A stretch of 64,000 nucleotides of DNA, taken from NCBI GenBank assembly GCA_021234155.1, contig JAJEKV010000001.1, positions 16,809,491-16,873,490 on the forward strand, written 5' to 3'. The stretch is from Isoetes taiwanensis (taxonomy: Eukaryota > Streptophyta > Lycopodiopsida > Isoetales > Isoetaceae). Shown here one piece after another: positions 21,321 through 31,800 of this stretch. A model generated the notes under the pieces. It was not told where the DNA came from, did not search any database, and worked only from the letters and a program-made list of their open reading frames with translations. The first letter of the stretch is position 1. Each line of letters starts with the position of its first letter. The translations under genes were made by a program, and so were the position numbers.

Positions 21321-22633
21321 AATCCGTTGTCTTCAAATTATGTTCTCAGCATCGAGGGCTTTCACAGCTATTATGGCACAGTTTCTCACTTTTTTGGCTG
21401 GCCCAACAGCTTCACAGTCACGGCTCTGTGCCGTCTAGTTTGGCAAGGTAGATTTCATTAAAGGATCCATTCTCAACTCATTGCCCAACAACATAAGTAT
21501 CCAACACCTTTCTGCCAATACTTAGAGAACGTAGTTTGTCTTTTCCAAAGGATATTGTTGAAGAACGGGAGAGCTGAAACAAAGCCCCAAATCATGGCAT
21601 TGCCCCAAATCATGGCATAATTGACGGACCTACTTCTACCTACTGTACATGTGGCAGGAACGATTTGAATACCGAACAAATATCTCTGCTCTTGAACTCG
21701 TTATGGGTTGCTTTCATGCAAAGCCTACGAAACAAGCAGCCCAGTAGCCTAAGGAAACCATTTTTCGAGTATGTTGAGAGGCTTTCTGTCAATTCGCTTG
21801 CATTAAACTACCAAGTTGTGCTCCGCATTAGGAGCCTCTACTTCTAAGGTACCATAGCTTTTGTGACTCCAAACATAATGATCAGCTAGCGCCATAGCTT
21901 CTGTGATGGCAAGCAAAAGAAAACCTGTGCAAGCAGAAACAACTCTCGCCAAAACAGGGACGTGCAGTACTGCCACAAAGCCCTCGTCCCTTCGGTTAGC
22001 TCATTGGTCTCTAACCTGAGCCTTTCTGCTTGCAAAGCCCTCATTCTTTGTATGTCACGAGCAGGGCATTCTCATTTGATTCCTGGAGACAAGTCTACTT
22101 CCAAGCTTCAACAGTTTCCATGCTTTGCAAGTCATGGCAAGAAGAAGATGTGTAGTCAATTTTGCATCAAAATTGAAACTGGAAAGATCATGTAAAAAGA
22201 ACCATGTTTAAGTTGCTATAGTATTATCCGTTAATTGATAATTGGTCTAGCATATTGATGCTAACTCATTTACACCCCATTCATTACATCCCAGAACACA
22301 AATAAATAGAAGTAATTATACATTTTCAAATATGTACAACCGAAAATATTGTAATTGGTCCAAGAACTTTCATTACACACCCAAAATTAATGTGCCCTTT
22401 GCATCGGGCTTAACATCTGCCTCTTTCACAACATTCTAAATTGAAACAGGCATTAAGGGACTTTGGATAATCCGAATTGAGATAGGCATTAAGGGACTTT
22501 AAGCATTGGTGCGTAGAGTCACTCAATCTCAATGTTTTGACATCACACAAATGTTCAATTGATAAGTTAATTAGTGAAGAGAAATGTTCGCAGCGGCCTT
22601 GGTCGCCGCGATAAATTTCTTGTTTTGTATAAA
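21321..22633. other. Spacer, no gene seen
   Basis: The stretch just after TRIM 1 (to about 21,460) is open in one frame (YVLSIEGFHSYYGTVSHFFG) but has no family resemblance I can name. The rest is unremarkable. Confidence 0.35.
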
Positions 22634-22637
22634 CATA

Positions 22638-22670
22638 CATTAGGCCATTTTAAAATGAGACCTATGTTTG
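22638..22670. other. Near-palindrome downstream of zinc-finger copy 3
   Basis: AGGCCATTTTAAAATGAGACCT (about 22,642-22,663) with outer ACAT...ATGT arms. It lies about 70 bp past the stop codon of copy 3 and resembles the motif near copies 2, 5 and 6. Confidence 0.65.
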
Positions 22671-22733
22671 TGCAGATCCTTATACTAGCTAATCACAGTG
22701 ACCAATCCCATCCAAGTATAGCTAACTCCCATA

Positions 22734-23288
22734 CTACAGGGGCCAATCCCATCCACAGGTAGAGCAAAATTCATGACCACATCTGCAAGCTACATGTTTG
22801 CAACCATCGGTAGGGCAAGAGATAACAAGTCCGCAGCGCAAGCATCTGATGCATTGTTTAGGTGCCTGATCCTCTATTTCAATGTGAAGCAAAAGTTGAT
22901 GAAACTCCTCACATTGAAGACCATGGTGAAACATACATTGGGGGCATCTAGCCTTGGCTTTGGAGATCGATGCCACGCAAGCAGGTGGGCTGTCGACAGC
23001 TGGCAAGCCGGACGGCTGTTTTTGCCGTTTGGTATTAAGCTTCTGATCCATCTCGATCCGCTTGGCTTTCCATTTGAGAGCTGCTAGTCTTTCCAATTCT
23101 GCCTGCTCATAAAGGTCGGCAATTTTGCTTCGGTTTTCTTCATTCTGTTTTCCGATCAATCGGATTCTATACTGCTCTTCATCCTGCTGTTTTCTCAGCC
23201 TTTCATGGAGCAGGTCCCAGAAATATCTGCTCAGCTTCACAAACACCATTAGCTTCCTCTTAAACAGCAGCCACAATTTTACGCCCAT
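22734..23288 (-). CDS. RING2-like zinc-finger protein (copy 3, open)
   Basis: An uninterrupted 184-residue frame. I start at MGVKLW rather than an earlier in-frame ATG at 23,330, because all paralogues start at MGV and the upstream ATG overlaps a TATA box. Layout: basic amphipathic N-terminus (1-35), Glu/Arg-rich helix (36-90), knuckle C115-x2-C118-x2-H121-x4-C126, then C149-x2-C152-x10-C163-x4-C168-x-C170-x4-C175-x2-C178 and the end GWDWPL. That spacing is RING2 of RBR ubiquitin ligases, where the third Cys (here C163 in DGCKHVAC) takes ubiquitin. RING1 and IBR are absent and the chain stops before the last RING2 ligands. Function is therefore unproven: a truncated ligase-like, decoy or zinc-binding adaptor protein are all possible. 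No intron. Confidence 0.75.
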   Translation of the reverse strand: MGVKLWLLFKRKLMVFVKLSRYFWDLLHERLRKQQDEEQYRIRLIGKQNEENRSKIADLYEQAELERLAALKWKAKRIEMDQKLNTKRQKQPSGLPAVDSPPACVASISKAKARCPQCMFHHGLQCEEFHQLLLHIEIEDQAPKQCIRCLRCGLVISCPTDGCKHVACRCGHEFCSTCGWDWPL

Positions 23289-23324
23289 GATTCTCAAAAA
23301 TATGAGCTCTAGCACAGAGCCAGC

Positions 23325-23336
23325 GCCCATTTATAG
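23325..23336 (-). promoter_or_regulatory. TATA box of copy 3
   Basis: Minus strand CTATAAATGGG, with TATAAA at 23,335-23,330, about 42 bp upstream of the chosen ATG. A usual 25-35 bp TATA-to-start spacing would leave only a very short 5' leader. Confidence 0.6.
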
Positions 23337-23683
23337 AACGCAATGTATTTCAATTCGCCCCAACCGTGTTTCTGCAATTTCGGGGAAATAGAAATTATCT
23401 GTAACCTCCTGGCATTTCGTTATACACGCTGTAAACACGGCAATATAAAGAAAACTTTTGTAACTTAGCTGACAAAGAGACGACGTCAAACCAGAACTTT
23501 ACCTTATTGATGAAGTCTACGACATCAAGCGTAAAAGTCTTTGTCGAAGTTGCTTAAAGAGAGTATATTTGTTTAAAGAGGAACTGTTTAAAGTCTTTGT
23601 GGAAGTTGCTTTAAAGAGCGTATATTTGGCAAGACTTGAAATATAATACTTATAATAACAAGTGTAGTACAATACAAGTGTGA

Positions 23684-23764
23684 GGATAACGCCCTGACCG
23701 AGGCCATACACAAAATGGCCCGAAATTTTTTTTGCATAATACCCAAGGGATCAGGGCGTTATCC
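23684..23764. repeat. Inverted repeat, 14-bp perfect arms
   Basis: GGATAACGCCCTGA (23,684-23,697) pairs with TCAGGGCGTTATCC (23,751-23,764). The loop holds a second hairpin, GGCCAT-acacaaa-ATGGCC. It could be a tiny foldback element or cruciform. Confidence 0.85.
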
Positions 23765-23999
23765 GCCTTAACAACGTGATCCGAGCATTTATCTCAGATC
23801 CGGGGTAGGATGCAGGCTCTGCAGCAGCTGCGTCTCTTGTTTTCGCCACAACAGGTTGGCGATGGCATAACATCCTAGGTTCTTATGCATTCAGATGCAT
23901 AACGTTTGGGCCACAGTGTGTTATAGCTGATAACAAACTTTAATCCAGCGGCTGAGATCTGATCTCAACATATAAACGCGAGGATCACGTTGTTAAGGC
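23765..23999. mobile_element. Foldback/MITE-like element with 18-bp perfect inverted ends
   Basis: GCCTTAACAACGTGATCC (23,765-23,782) is perfectly inverted at 23,982-23,999, and the similarity continues inward with mismatches (gcatttat-tcagatc against gatctgatctca-ataaacgc). The body is 235 bp and non-coding. It directly abuts the inverted repeat at 23,684-23,764. I see no clear target-site duplication, so the superfamily is undecided. Confidence 0.7.
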
Positions 24000-24115
24000 T
24001 GTATAAAATATGGTATGGTGTTTGAGCAACTTCTGGAAATACATATAAGATGTGGTTGTATAAAAGATGGTATGGTGTTTGAAACTTCTAGAAATACATA
24101 TAACCCATGTTAGAA
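24000..24115. repeat. Tandem duplication, about 57-bp unit
   Basis: 'tgtataaaa-atggtatggtgtttga' starts at 24,000 and again at 24,057, each followed by 'acttct-gaaatacatataa'. It lies directly beside the foldback element. Confidence 0.8.
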
Positions 24116-25550
24116 ATACATATAACTCGTGTTTGAATAACTCATACTACCTCATATTTTCAAAGTGGATGACCCATATAGTTCAATAAAATGCAGGCTA
24201 CATTTTTTGTTGTCCATCAAATTCATTTAGAAACACCATTCTCCAACATTGGGCAACGTATCTAGTTTACTATAATCCAATATATCCTCCTTTCACATTG
24301 GGCTAGCACATAGGGCAAATACTTATATGTACATAATTTGTTGCAATTCAACTTCTCCCTTTAAGATTGGTTGAGCAGCATGCTGCAATCCAAAATATTT
24401 TCCACTTGTTCCCAACATTTGGAATGAGTCTATTCTCTAATATGTCTAGTTTACGGTGAAACTTCATCTCTCTGCATGTTGCAGTGGAAAATATCTACCA
24501 TTGGCAGACAATTGAAAGCTATATGCTACATTACGTTCGTATTGGCCAGTCCCATCCACAGACAGAGCAAAACTCATGACCACACTTGCAAGCCAAATGT
24601 TTGCAAGCGCCATTGTCGAGATGAACGGCGAGTCCGCAATGCAAACATCTAATCCATCTTGTGGATTCTTCAACGTCCACCTCCATGGAAAGCAAAAGCG
24701 TCTGAAACTCTAAGCAACTATAGCCTTGGTGAAACATGCATCGTGGGCATCTAGCTTTGGCCTTTTTTATGCATGCCACGTAAGCAGGTGGGCGGACGAC
24801 ACCTGGCAGATCCAGCGGTGATAGTTTTTGGAGCTCCAGAGCAAAGGTCCTGTCCATTTCTATCTGTTTAATTCGATCCAATTCTACCTGCTGTTGAGAA
24901 ATGGCAAATTTGCGCATTTCTTCCTCTTCCTCTTTGGAGACTAGTCCGATTTTTTGGGGTCTTTCTCCAAGCAGATCCAGGAAAATTTTGCTCACCTTTG
25001 TTGCCGCCATTATTTTTGCGATTAGTCGTCTTCTTAACGGAAGTGAAAATCTTACACCCATGATTTAATAACTTTGCAAGAGCGGCTGTTTATGCTATTT
25101 ACATATGCACCTAGCAAGACTGATAAACAATTCTTCCAGATTGTTGATTGCCAGTGTTGATTGTTGTTCCAATTCAATTCAATTCTTTACTTCTAGGAGA
25201 GGGCCTATTTATGCAGAAATTATTAAGTCTCATAGTGAGTGTATATGTCAACTTCGGCATTTACTTTATGCCCAAAACACGGTATGAAGATGTTAAAAAA
25301 TGACTAAGTCTGGCCTAATTTGTCACATAGTCAATCGCATGGCCATAATGTCATTCTTTATTATCAACTAGAACCTTCTATAGTATGTAACACTAGTGGT
25401 TGAAAATTTCATTTTGCAGTGTCTTTGTGGCCCATAAAAATTTACTTTCCATGCTAGGCTTTGGACTAGCCCAAGACAAGTGGGGCTATTTAGTGTATTT
25501 TACTAATGTAAGTTTTTGTCTTCGAGTGCCTATTTTGTGATTTTTCCACA
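24100..25550. repeat. Segmental duplication, copy B
   Basis: Partner of 1-1,490 in the same orientation. This copy keeps the complete zinc-finger gene (24,531-25,061) and lacks the (TAGAA)n insertion, so it shows the ancestral arrangement. Confidence 0.85.
24531..25061 (-). CDS. RING2-like zinc-finger protein (copy 4, open)
   Basis: An uninterrupted 176-residue frame from MGVRFSLPLRRR to GWDWPIRT. Layout follows copy 3: basic N-terminus, acidic run (residues 43-49), helix, knuckle C105-x2-C108-x2-H111-x4-C116, then C139-x2-C142-x10-C153-x4-C158-x-C160-x4-C165-x2-C168. All zinc ligands of the family are present, including the Cys that corresponds to the catalytic position of RBR RING2 (C153 in GACKHLAC). 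No intron. A TATA-like CATAAACA (plus-strand 25,087-25,094) lies about 30 bp upstream of the ATG. It is the parent-like partner of broken copy 1 and lies 1.2 kb from copy 3 on the same strand, so the two could share regulation. Confidence 0.75.
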   Translation of the reverse strand: MGVRFSLPLRRRLIAKIMAATKVSKIFLDLLGERPQKIGLVSKEEEEEMRKFAISQQQVELDRIKQIEMDRTFALELQKLSPLDLPGVVRPPAYVACIKKAKARCPRCMFHQGYSCLEFQTLLLSMEVDVEESTRWIRCLHCGLAVHLDNGACKHLACKCGHEFCSVCGWDWPIRT

Positions 25551-25556
25551 AAAAAA

Positions 25557-25582
25557 GTCTATCCATCCATCCATCCATCCAC
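25557..25582. repeat. (ATCC)n microsatellite
   Basis: Five to six ATCC units just past the end of duplication copy B. Confidence 0.9.
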
Positions 25583-26930
25583 TTTCCATAACTATGTGAA
25601 AAGGGACTGAATAAATCCAACCACAAGATCACCGCTAATCATGATCTCGTGTTAAAGTACCACTATGATAATTTCTTTCAAAAACTCATTCCTAAGAATT
25701 GTCTACCATGTGTGCCTCACAGAAGATATGCAAATATTCTAACCATTGGATCCCAAAGAATGGACAAATCTCTTAGCTACCAAAAAAGGAAAATGTAAAT
25801 ATGCATGGCAATGCACCTCTCAACCAATAGAATATTACTTGTAAAGTAATAGCAATTAGAGAAAAGAAAAGTAGAAAGCAAATGAGGCAACTAGCTTGAT
25901 TGTCTTTGGATTTGTATACTTGTATCTTGATTAATAGTCGTAACACTTGGTCCTTGAATGGCCATTTTCTTCGAGAACATCCTTTATCAATAATATTTGA
26001 AATGGGCACAAAGCTGATCTTCAAAATTGTCACACTGAACTTCAGATGTTTGGCATCGATATGGGCTTTACATGTGCTAAAAATTTTAGGCCTCTGTATA
26101 GTTTGCGCAATTGATTGAATTATTCTTAGCGTAGACAAATTAAGATCTTTTCATTTTCTACAAAGCTAAGCGACTTTGCCACAGTAAATGGAAATGGTGC
26201 GGTAAAGCATAGTGTGGACATAATTCTGCACCGTGGTTTTTTAGTTTGTTTGACAACTAGCGGAAATAAATAAACATGGCGCCATTAATGCGTGATTCTC
26301 CCCAATCCAAGAGAATATTTCCACTAAATCTGTAGTTATGAGTGTTTGGTATCCTACATAGCATGTGGAAAAAGGAGCCGTTTTATGACGTGGAACGGGT
26401 GCTAGGAGGCTGATTTGAGATCCCAAATACATCCTAATGCATTGTAACGTTGCACCTTGTGGTAACTTAAAGGGTAAATCACTTTAATGGAATAGGTCCT
26501 GAATATACCCCCAAAATGGGTGAGTTGAGTTACTAAAGATGTGAAGAATATGGATATGTAACACAGTCAAAATAATGTAGTAGTTCTTGGTTCTACATAC
26601 AACACAAAGATTGTTACATGTCGTCTTTCGTTCTAGTAAGTTAAATATATATGTTCCCTCAAATAATATTGTTTGTTTCTTATGAATTGTAGCGTAAGAG
26701 CGTGTTAGGGTCTACATGTTTGGGAACTACCAGGAAAATACTCTAGTTAGTCAAATATGACAATATTATTTGGGTTATTAACATCTTGTTGACATCAGAA
26801 GGTACCTAACAACATCTATGTACTACTACTCTCGAACATAGCACAACGTTTTCTAGCCAAGATTGAAGTCTAGGTACTTTAAACTACAATTGTGTACTTG
26901 TATAAAAGTACACAGAAAAGTACCTTTTTA
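25583..26930. other. AT-rich spacer, no gene seen
   Basis: No open frame with protein-like composition and no RNA gene was recognised. Confidence 0.45.
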
Positions 26931-26934
26931 GTAA

Positions 26935-26961
26935 TTTTTGGGTTGCCCCTAGGGGGCAAAC
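26935..26961. repeat. Palindromic motif, left copy
   Basis: TTTTTGGGTTGCCC followed by CTAGGGGGCAAAC. The inner part (GGTTGCCCC-TA-GGGGGCAAACC) is an inverted repeat. A near-identical copy lies at 30,170-30,197, bracketing the subtilase and PPR relics. Confidence 0.75.
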
Positions 26962-26982
26962 CCTTGTTTATATGGGCTTTTG

Positions 26983-27022
26983 GCATATCCTAGGTATATC
27001 CTAGAATATCCCTAGGATATGC
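26983..27022. repeat. Inverted repeat, 12-bp perfect arms
   Basis: GCATATCCTAGG (26,983-26,994) and CCTAGGATATGC (27,011-27,022), with a 16-bp centre that also repeats TATCCTAG. Confidence 0.85.
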
Positions 27023-27129
27023 TGGTGACTGCTCCAAACCTGATGTTGAAGGTAAACTCTCGGTCGCCAGTGTTCCTGGGCGGGCGGTGTGGAAACTGGA
27101 TAACCGGCACTGGCATAGCTAGATAGCTA

Positions 27130-27545
<416 letters not shown>

Positions 27546-27809
27546 CCATGGTTATATCAATTCCGAATCCGTGTTCGAGTGGCGACATGGTCCAGGTTCC
27601 AGCAACTACACTGTATTCGCTAGATCCTTTGCTCATCAAAGTAAGTTCAAAAATGCCCTCGGCTTCTACTATTTCCTGCTTGCATTTTCTATTAAAAATG
27701 TGTGCATCTGAAAACAGTCAGATAGCGAAAAGGGCAGCAGAATATCAGAGTAAGACACTCGTAAACTTTACCCTTGGATGATATTTCCTTGTAGACTGAG
27801 ACTTTTGGT

Positions 27810-29509
27810 TTGTATAATATCATCAGATATGCAATTCCCCTTGACAAACTTAGAAAATATGGGCGAATAACAGAGACACTTGATATTATGGAGCAGAGAA
27901 ATATTAGTCTCTCATGGAACAATGCCCGCTTCCTTTTACTGGAGGGAGACAGGAGAAAAGATATAAAATATGGTTTGCAATTGCAGGCTCGTTTATTACA
28001 GAGTGAAGTAAGTTCAATTGTAATTTTAACTGATCATCTCGTTCGTTTATTTGCTTCTTGCGAAAGTTTGGTTGAAACAAATCATGTTTGCAATAGGATT
28101 TCAGGGCTGAGCATTTATACATGGTGTTCAATTATTTCTGCTCATGCTAGTCTTGGACAAGCTTATACTGGCCTTGAGCTTTAAGCAGGGGTGCAGGGGA
28201 ATGAGTTTGTTTATCTCAGCATTTTAAAAGCCTGCATGCATACTATGGCACTTATGCAGGGAAGGGCGGTCCATGCCCACATCATTCAAAATAATATCCA
28301 GTCTAATATTTTTGTGGGGAGTGCCCTTGTGGACATGTATTCCAAATGCGGGAGTCTGATGGAGGCACGGGAAGTTTTCAATAGATTGGAGGGCAGGGAT
28401 GTAGTCTGTTGGGGTGCAATGATTACTGGATATGCCAGGCATGGTGAAGGCCTTCTTGCCTTAGACTGTTATGAGAATATGCGGTATGAGGATTACACCA
28501 GATATAGTCATTTTTTCGAGTGTTTTAAGAGCATGTGGTGGCATTGGGATGATATATGAAGGGAGGCGTATTCATGCGCAGGTGATCAAATGCAATAAAA
28601 TGCATATTGTCATTGGAAATGCTCTCATTGATATGTATGCAAAGTGTGGGAGCTTGGAGGAGACAAATAAAGCTTTTGACAACTTGTCTTCTTGTGACCT
28701 GATTTCATGGAATTCATTGATAGACGGACTTTGCTGAGCACAATGAAAGCATCACTTCACTAGAATGCTATTCAGTTATGCTGAATGAGGGTGAAGAGCC
28801 AGATAAAATCACGTTTCTTAGCACCTTGAAAGCATGTGGCAATGTGGGGACGATACATCAGGGTAGGCAAATTCATGAGCAGGTAATTGAAAAGGGTCTT
28901 GGCTTTGATTGTTTTGTTGGGAGCGCTCTTGTGGATATGTATAGCAATTGCGGTAGCATGGAGGAGTCGGGCAAAGCATTTTATGGGGTGACAACTCAAA
29001 ATGTGGTGTCATGGAGTGCCATGATTGCTGGCTATGCGCAGTTAGGCAATGCCATGTTGACTCTGCTTTGGTTTGAAGGCATGCAATCAGATGGTATAAA
29101 ACCAGATGATGCAACCTTTGTTAGTGTTCTTACGGCTTGCTGGCATGCAGGCTTGGTAGATGAAGGTCGTTGGGTTTTTGAATTGATGAGAAATTGCTAT
29201 GGCATAAAATCTAATACATTACATTTGACTTGTATGATTGATCTTTTGGGCCATGAAGGACGTTTTTCAGAAGCTGAAGAATTACTTCAAAGTTTTGAGC
29301 ATGCTGTTTCTGGCTGGGTGGCATTGCTTGATGCCTGCAAGATGCATGGTAATAAGAAACTAGGGAAACGATGCTTTGGCAAAATATTACGTTTGGACTC
29401 CTGTTATGCTGCAGGATATGTGCTGATTTCAAACATGTACGCCGATGACTATATGGGAGAGGACCTTCGTGAACTAGACAAGTTAATGCATTATGTAGGG
29501 TTCGTGTAA
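27810..29509 (+). pseudogene. PPR (PLS-class) gene relic
   Basis: About 560 codons of pentatricopeptide repeats spread over three frames. PPR proteins are helical-repeat, sequence-specific RNA binders that act in plastid or mitochondrial RNA editing, splicing and stability. Typical repeats are GRAVHAHIIQNNIQSNIFVG, SALVDMYSKCGSLMEAREVF, VVCWGAMITGYARHGEGLLA, GNALIDMYAKCGSLEETNKA and SALVDMYSNCGSMEESGKAF. The end (LTCMIDLLGHEGRFSEAEEL ... GYVLISNMYADDY) is the E-type tail of PLS proteins. There is an in-frame TAA at 28,182-28,184 with local loss of a few codons, a frameshift near 28,480-28,550 and another near 28,730. The DYW region is absent. The gene is dead. It lies directly after the subtilase fragment. 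Confidence 0.9.
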
Positions 29510-30169
29510 AACATGTGGAGCAGGTTACAACATTGGCCTCTTTGTGAATTTACGGCTCATAGACTGGCTGGTTTGGGAACAATCTGTATAGAAAGAACTT
29601 GACATGCAATGGCTCGCGCAATTATGTCGCATGTTTGCCAGGGGGATGACAAACTTTTGACATAGCTATCTCAAGCAAGAAAAGAAGTCATCTGATATTT
29701 GCTTTTTATTCAAGCAAAAAGCATTAGCAATGCCCAAGGTTCCTTTTTATGCACGCATCCATTTACAAGACCTTGAATTGCGATGAGACTGTTTCTAAAC
29801 AAGTGATTGCTGAAAGCAAGGGATGTAGAAATTCCATGCTGGTCCTTTACATGTAAATGTGTGCCATAAAATAGAGAAGAAATTGAGATGAGAAAGTTTG
29901 GTAGCATGTGTACCATCAAAGATTCTTGTAATGTTTGTAAGATAAGCCTAAGATGATCAACATTTTTAGGAGGTTTGATGATATGGATATGTGATTGGAA
30001 AAGTGAAATATATCCTGGAAGTCATACGGTTTCCAGCGCTCTTTAATTGACCGCATCATACATCATTTGAGTTGACTGACATGTGTGAACGTGGATGCCC
30101 GTAGGACACACCAATGAAAAGTAGTTAAAATGAGTATTTTATCAATAGACTTTTCAAGGGGATCGTTGC
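29510..30169. other. Spacer, no gene seen
   Basis: Possible decayed continuation of the PPR tail for some 50 bp, then AT-rich sequence without a supported feature. Confidence 0.4.
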
Positions 30170-30197
30170 TTTTTGGGTTGCCCATAGGGGGGCAAAC
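30170..30197. repeat. Palindromic motif, right copy
   Basis: TTTTTGGGTTGCCC then ATAGGGGGGCAAAC, matching 26,935-26,961. Confidence 0.75.
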
Positions 30198-30225
30198 AAT
30201 TGCCTAAAATTCCCACAACTACCAT

Positions 30226-30730
30226 CGTTCTGGTCAGGAAGAAAAGTTGTTCAACAAACACCTAATCGTCCTTTCATTGGCAAATTCGGTGTATGCATCA
30301 TTGGTAATATTCATGTTTCCCATAGCACTTTATTATCTATTGGCAATGAAGTCAACTGGGCAACCTGCAGCGCTTCAAGATTTTGGAGCAGCACTATTTA
30401 CAGGACTTGTGCTTGTGCCCAATCTTCAGCTTTTTACAGTAGTGCAACACTTTACATACTTCCATCATCTCACAATATGGGGCTGCATTGCAAGCTGGTT
30501 TATCATCTTGCTTATTTATGGTTCGTTACCACCAATATTGTCAACACAAGCATCTAAAAAATTTGTGGAAGTGCTAGCACCATCCCCAAGTTACTAGATG
30601 ATGTTACTACTGGTGGTCATCACAACTTTGCTACTAGATTTTATAGTTTGCAGCTTCCAATGGGTATTCTAGCCTTCTGACAATCAGATTGTGCTGGAAT
30701 CTGAAAGAGAACAAACTCTAGCCAGTTGAG
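30226..30730 (+). pseudogene. P4-ATPase (ALA-type phospholipid flippase) C-terminal fragment
   Basis: The frame FNKHLIVLSLANSVYASLVI ... AMKSTGQPAALQDFGAALFT ... VPNLQLFTVVQHFTYFHHLT then IWGCIASWFIILLIYGSLPP and KKFVEVLAPSPSY matches the last membrane helices of plant ALA flippases, which move phospholipids to the cytosolic leaflet. The stop at about 30,596 falls where the family has SYW (TGG to TAG). Beyond it the same frame continues MMLLLVVITTLLLDFIVCSF and later PSDNQIVLESERE, still resembling the family C-terminus. Four or so membrane segments are visible. The ATPase head with the DKTGT motif is absent, so this is a truncated copy. Confidence 0.85.
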
Positions 30731-31580
30731 ACAAATTCAGTCCTGAGAGGTTTGCTACATATCTTGCATAAGGCACTTCCTGTTGGAAATAGAGAACCTA
30801 ATGACCTTGGAAGATTTTACAAGGCATGGTGGTGCATTCTAAGTTACATGATTAGGGTCGGCACCATATCACTACACAACTGCAGCCATTCAGCATGTGC
30901 ATTCTTGTTGCATGTTTTAAAGGCAGTTGTATGGATGCACCATACAAGTTAATTGACGGAATATGGGCACATTGCTCATCCATTTTGATTTGTTGCAACG
31001 TTGTTTTTCTAATTGTAGAAATGTATCGGAAGAAAAGAAGGAAAAGATAGTAAATATGAATGGATGGTAGAAAACTTATGCTCTTAGGGAGACAAATTTA
31101 GTGGATGCCCAAAATGTAAGAAGGGAAAAACAAATTTGTGGATGCCTAAAAATGATACTAAGTTTAAAAGTTGATATACTTACTATATTGTTTTTAGTGC
31201 AATTTATAAAAATGCCCTTGTATTTTATGGAATAAATTGCCCCTAATTCTATACCAGACACGATTCTTGCTAGTCCGTCACACCAGCACAAATTTAGTAG
31301 CATCGTGCGCCCCCTCGGCTGGCAGCACCGCCTCGGAAATTTTTCTGGCGAAATTCCTCCCGTCCGAAAATTATCTAATACATTATCTCCCATTATCTCC
31401 CATTGTGTAAAAAACCAGAATATCGTGTGCTTTATCTTCATATTGCATCAGGAATAACATTATCACATTTCTTGATAGCCTCCATATTTTAGCTTTCAAA
31501 TACATATCAAACTCCAAATTAGTGTGCTCCATTGTTCAAGAATAGGAGGCAAAAATAGTAGAAACTTTTGGTAGATATAG

Positions 31581-31800
31581 CTTTTATTAAGTCCTCTGAA
31601 ATAAATATCAAACATTGAATATACCTCTTCCTAAAAATATTGAAAGATAAATTAAAAGAACTATGTAAGGTACTTTCTCTAATCAGTATCTACCTTTTAT
31701 TAAGTCCTCTGAAATAAATATCAAACATTGAATATACCTCTTCCTAAAAATATTGAAAGATAAATTAAAAGAACTATGTAAGGTACTTTCTCTAATCAGT
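31581..31800. repeat. Perfect tandem duplication, 107-bp units
   Basis: 31,581-31,687 and 31,694-31,800 are identical, separated by six bases (period 113). There are no TG...CA ends and no target duplication. Very recent local duplication. Confidence 0.95.

Noticed and set aside
22734-23330. Upstream ATG at 23,330 as the start of copy 3
   Set aside because: It overlaps the TATA box and is not shared by paralogues, which all start at MGV.
1-25550. The two duplicated blocks as ends of one large LTR element
   Set aside because: Each block contains a host-type gene, and the 22.6 kb between them holds unrelated elements in both orientations; no LTR features are seen.
27810-29509. A functional PPR gene with introns hiding the frame changes
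   Set aside because: The frame changes fall inside PPR motifs without GT-AG sites, and most PPR genes lack introns; a pseudogene fits better.
31581-31800. Pair of LTRs or a solo-LTR tandem
   Set aside because: No TG...CA ends, no primer site, no target duplication; only six bases separate the copies, so it is a local tandem duplication.
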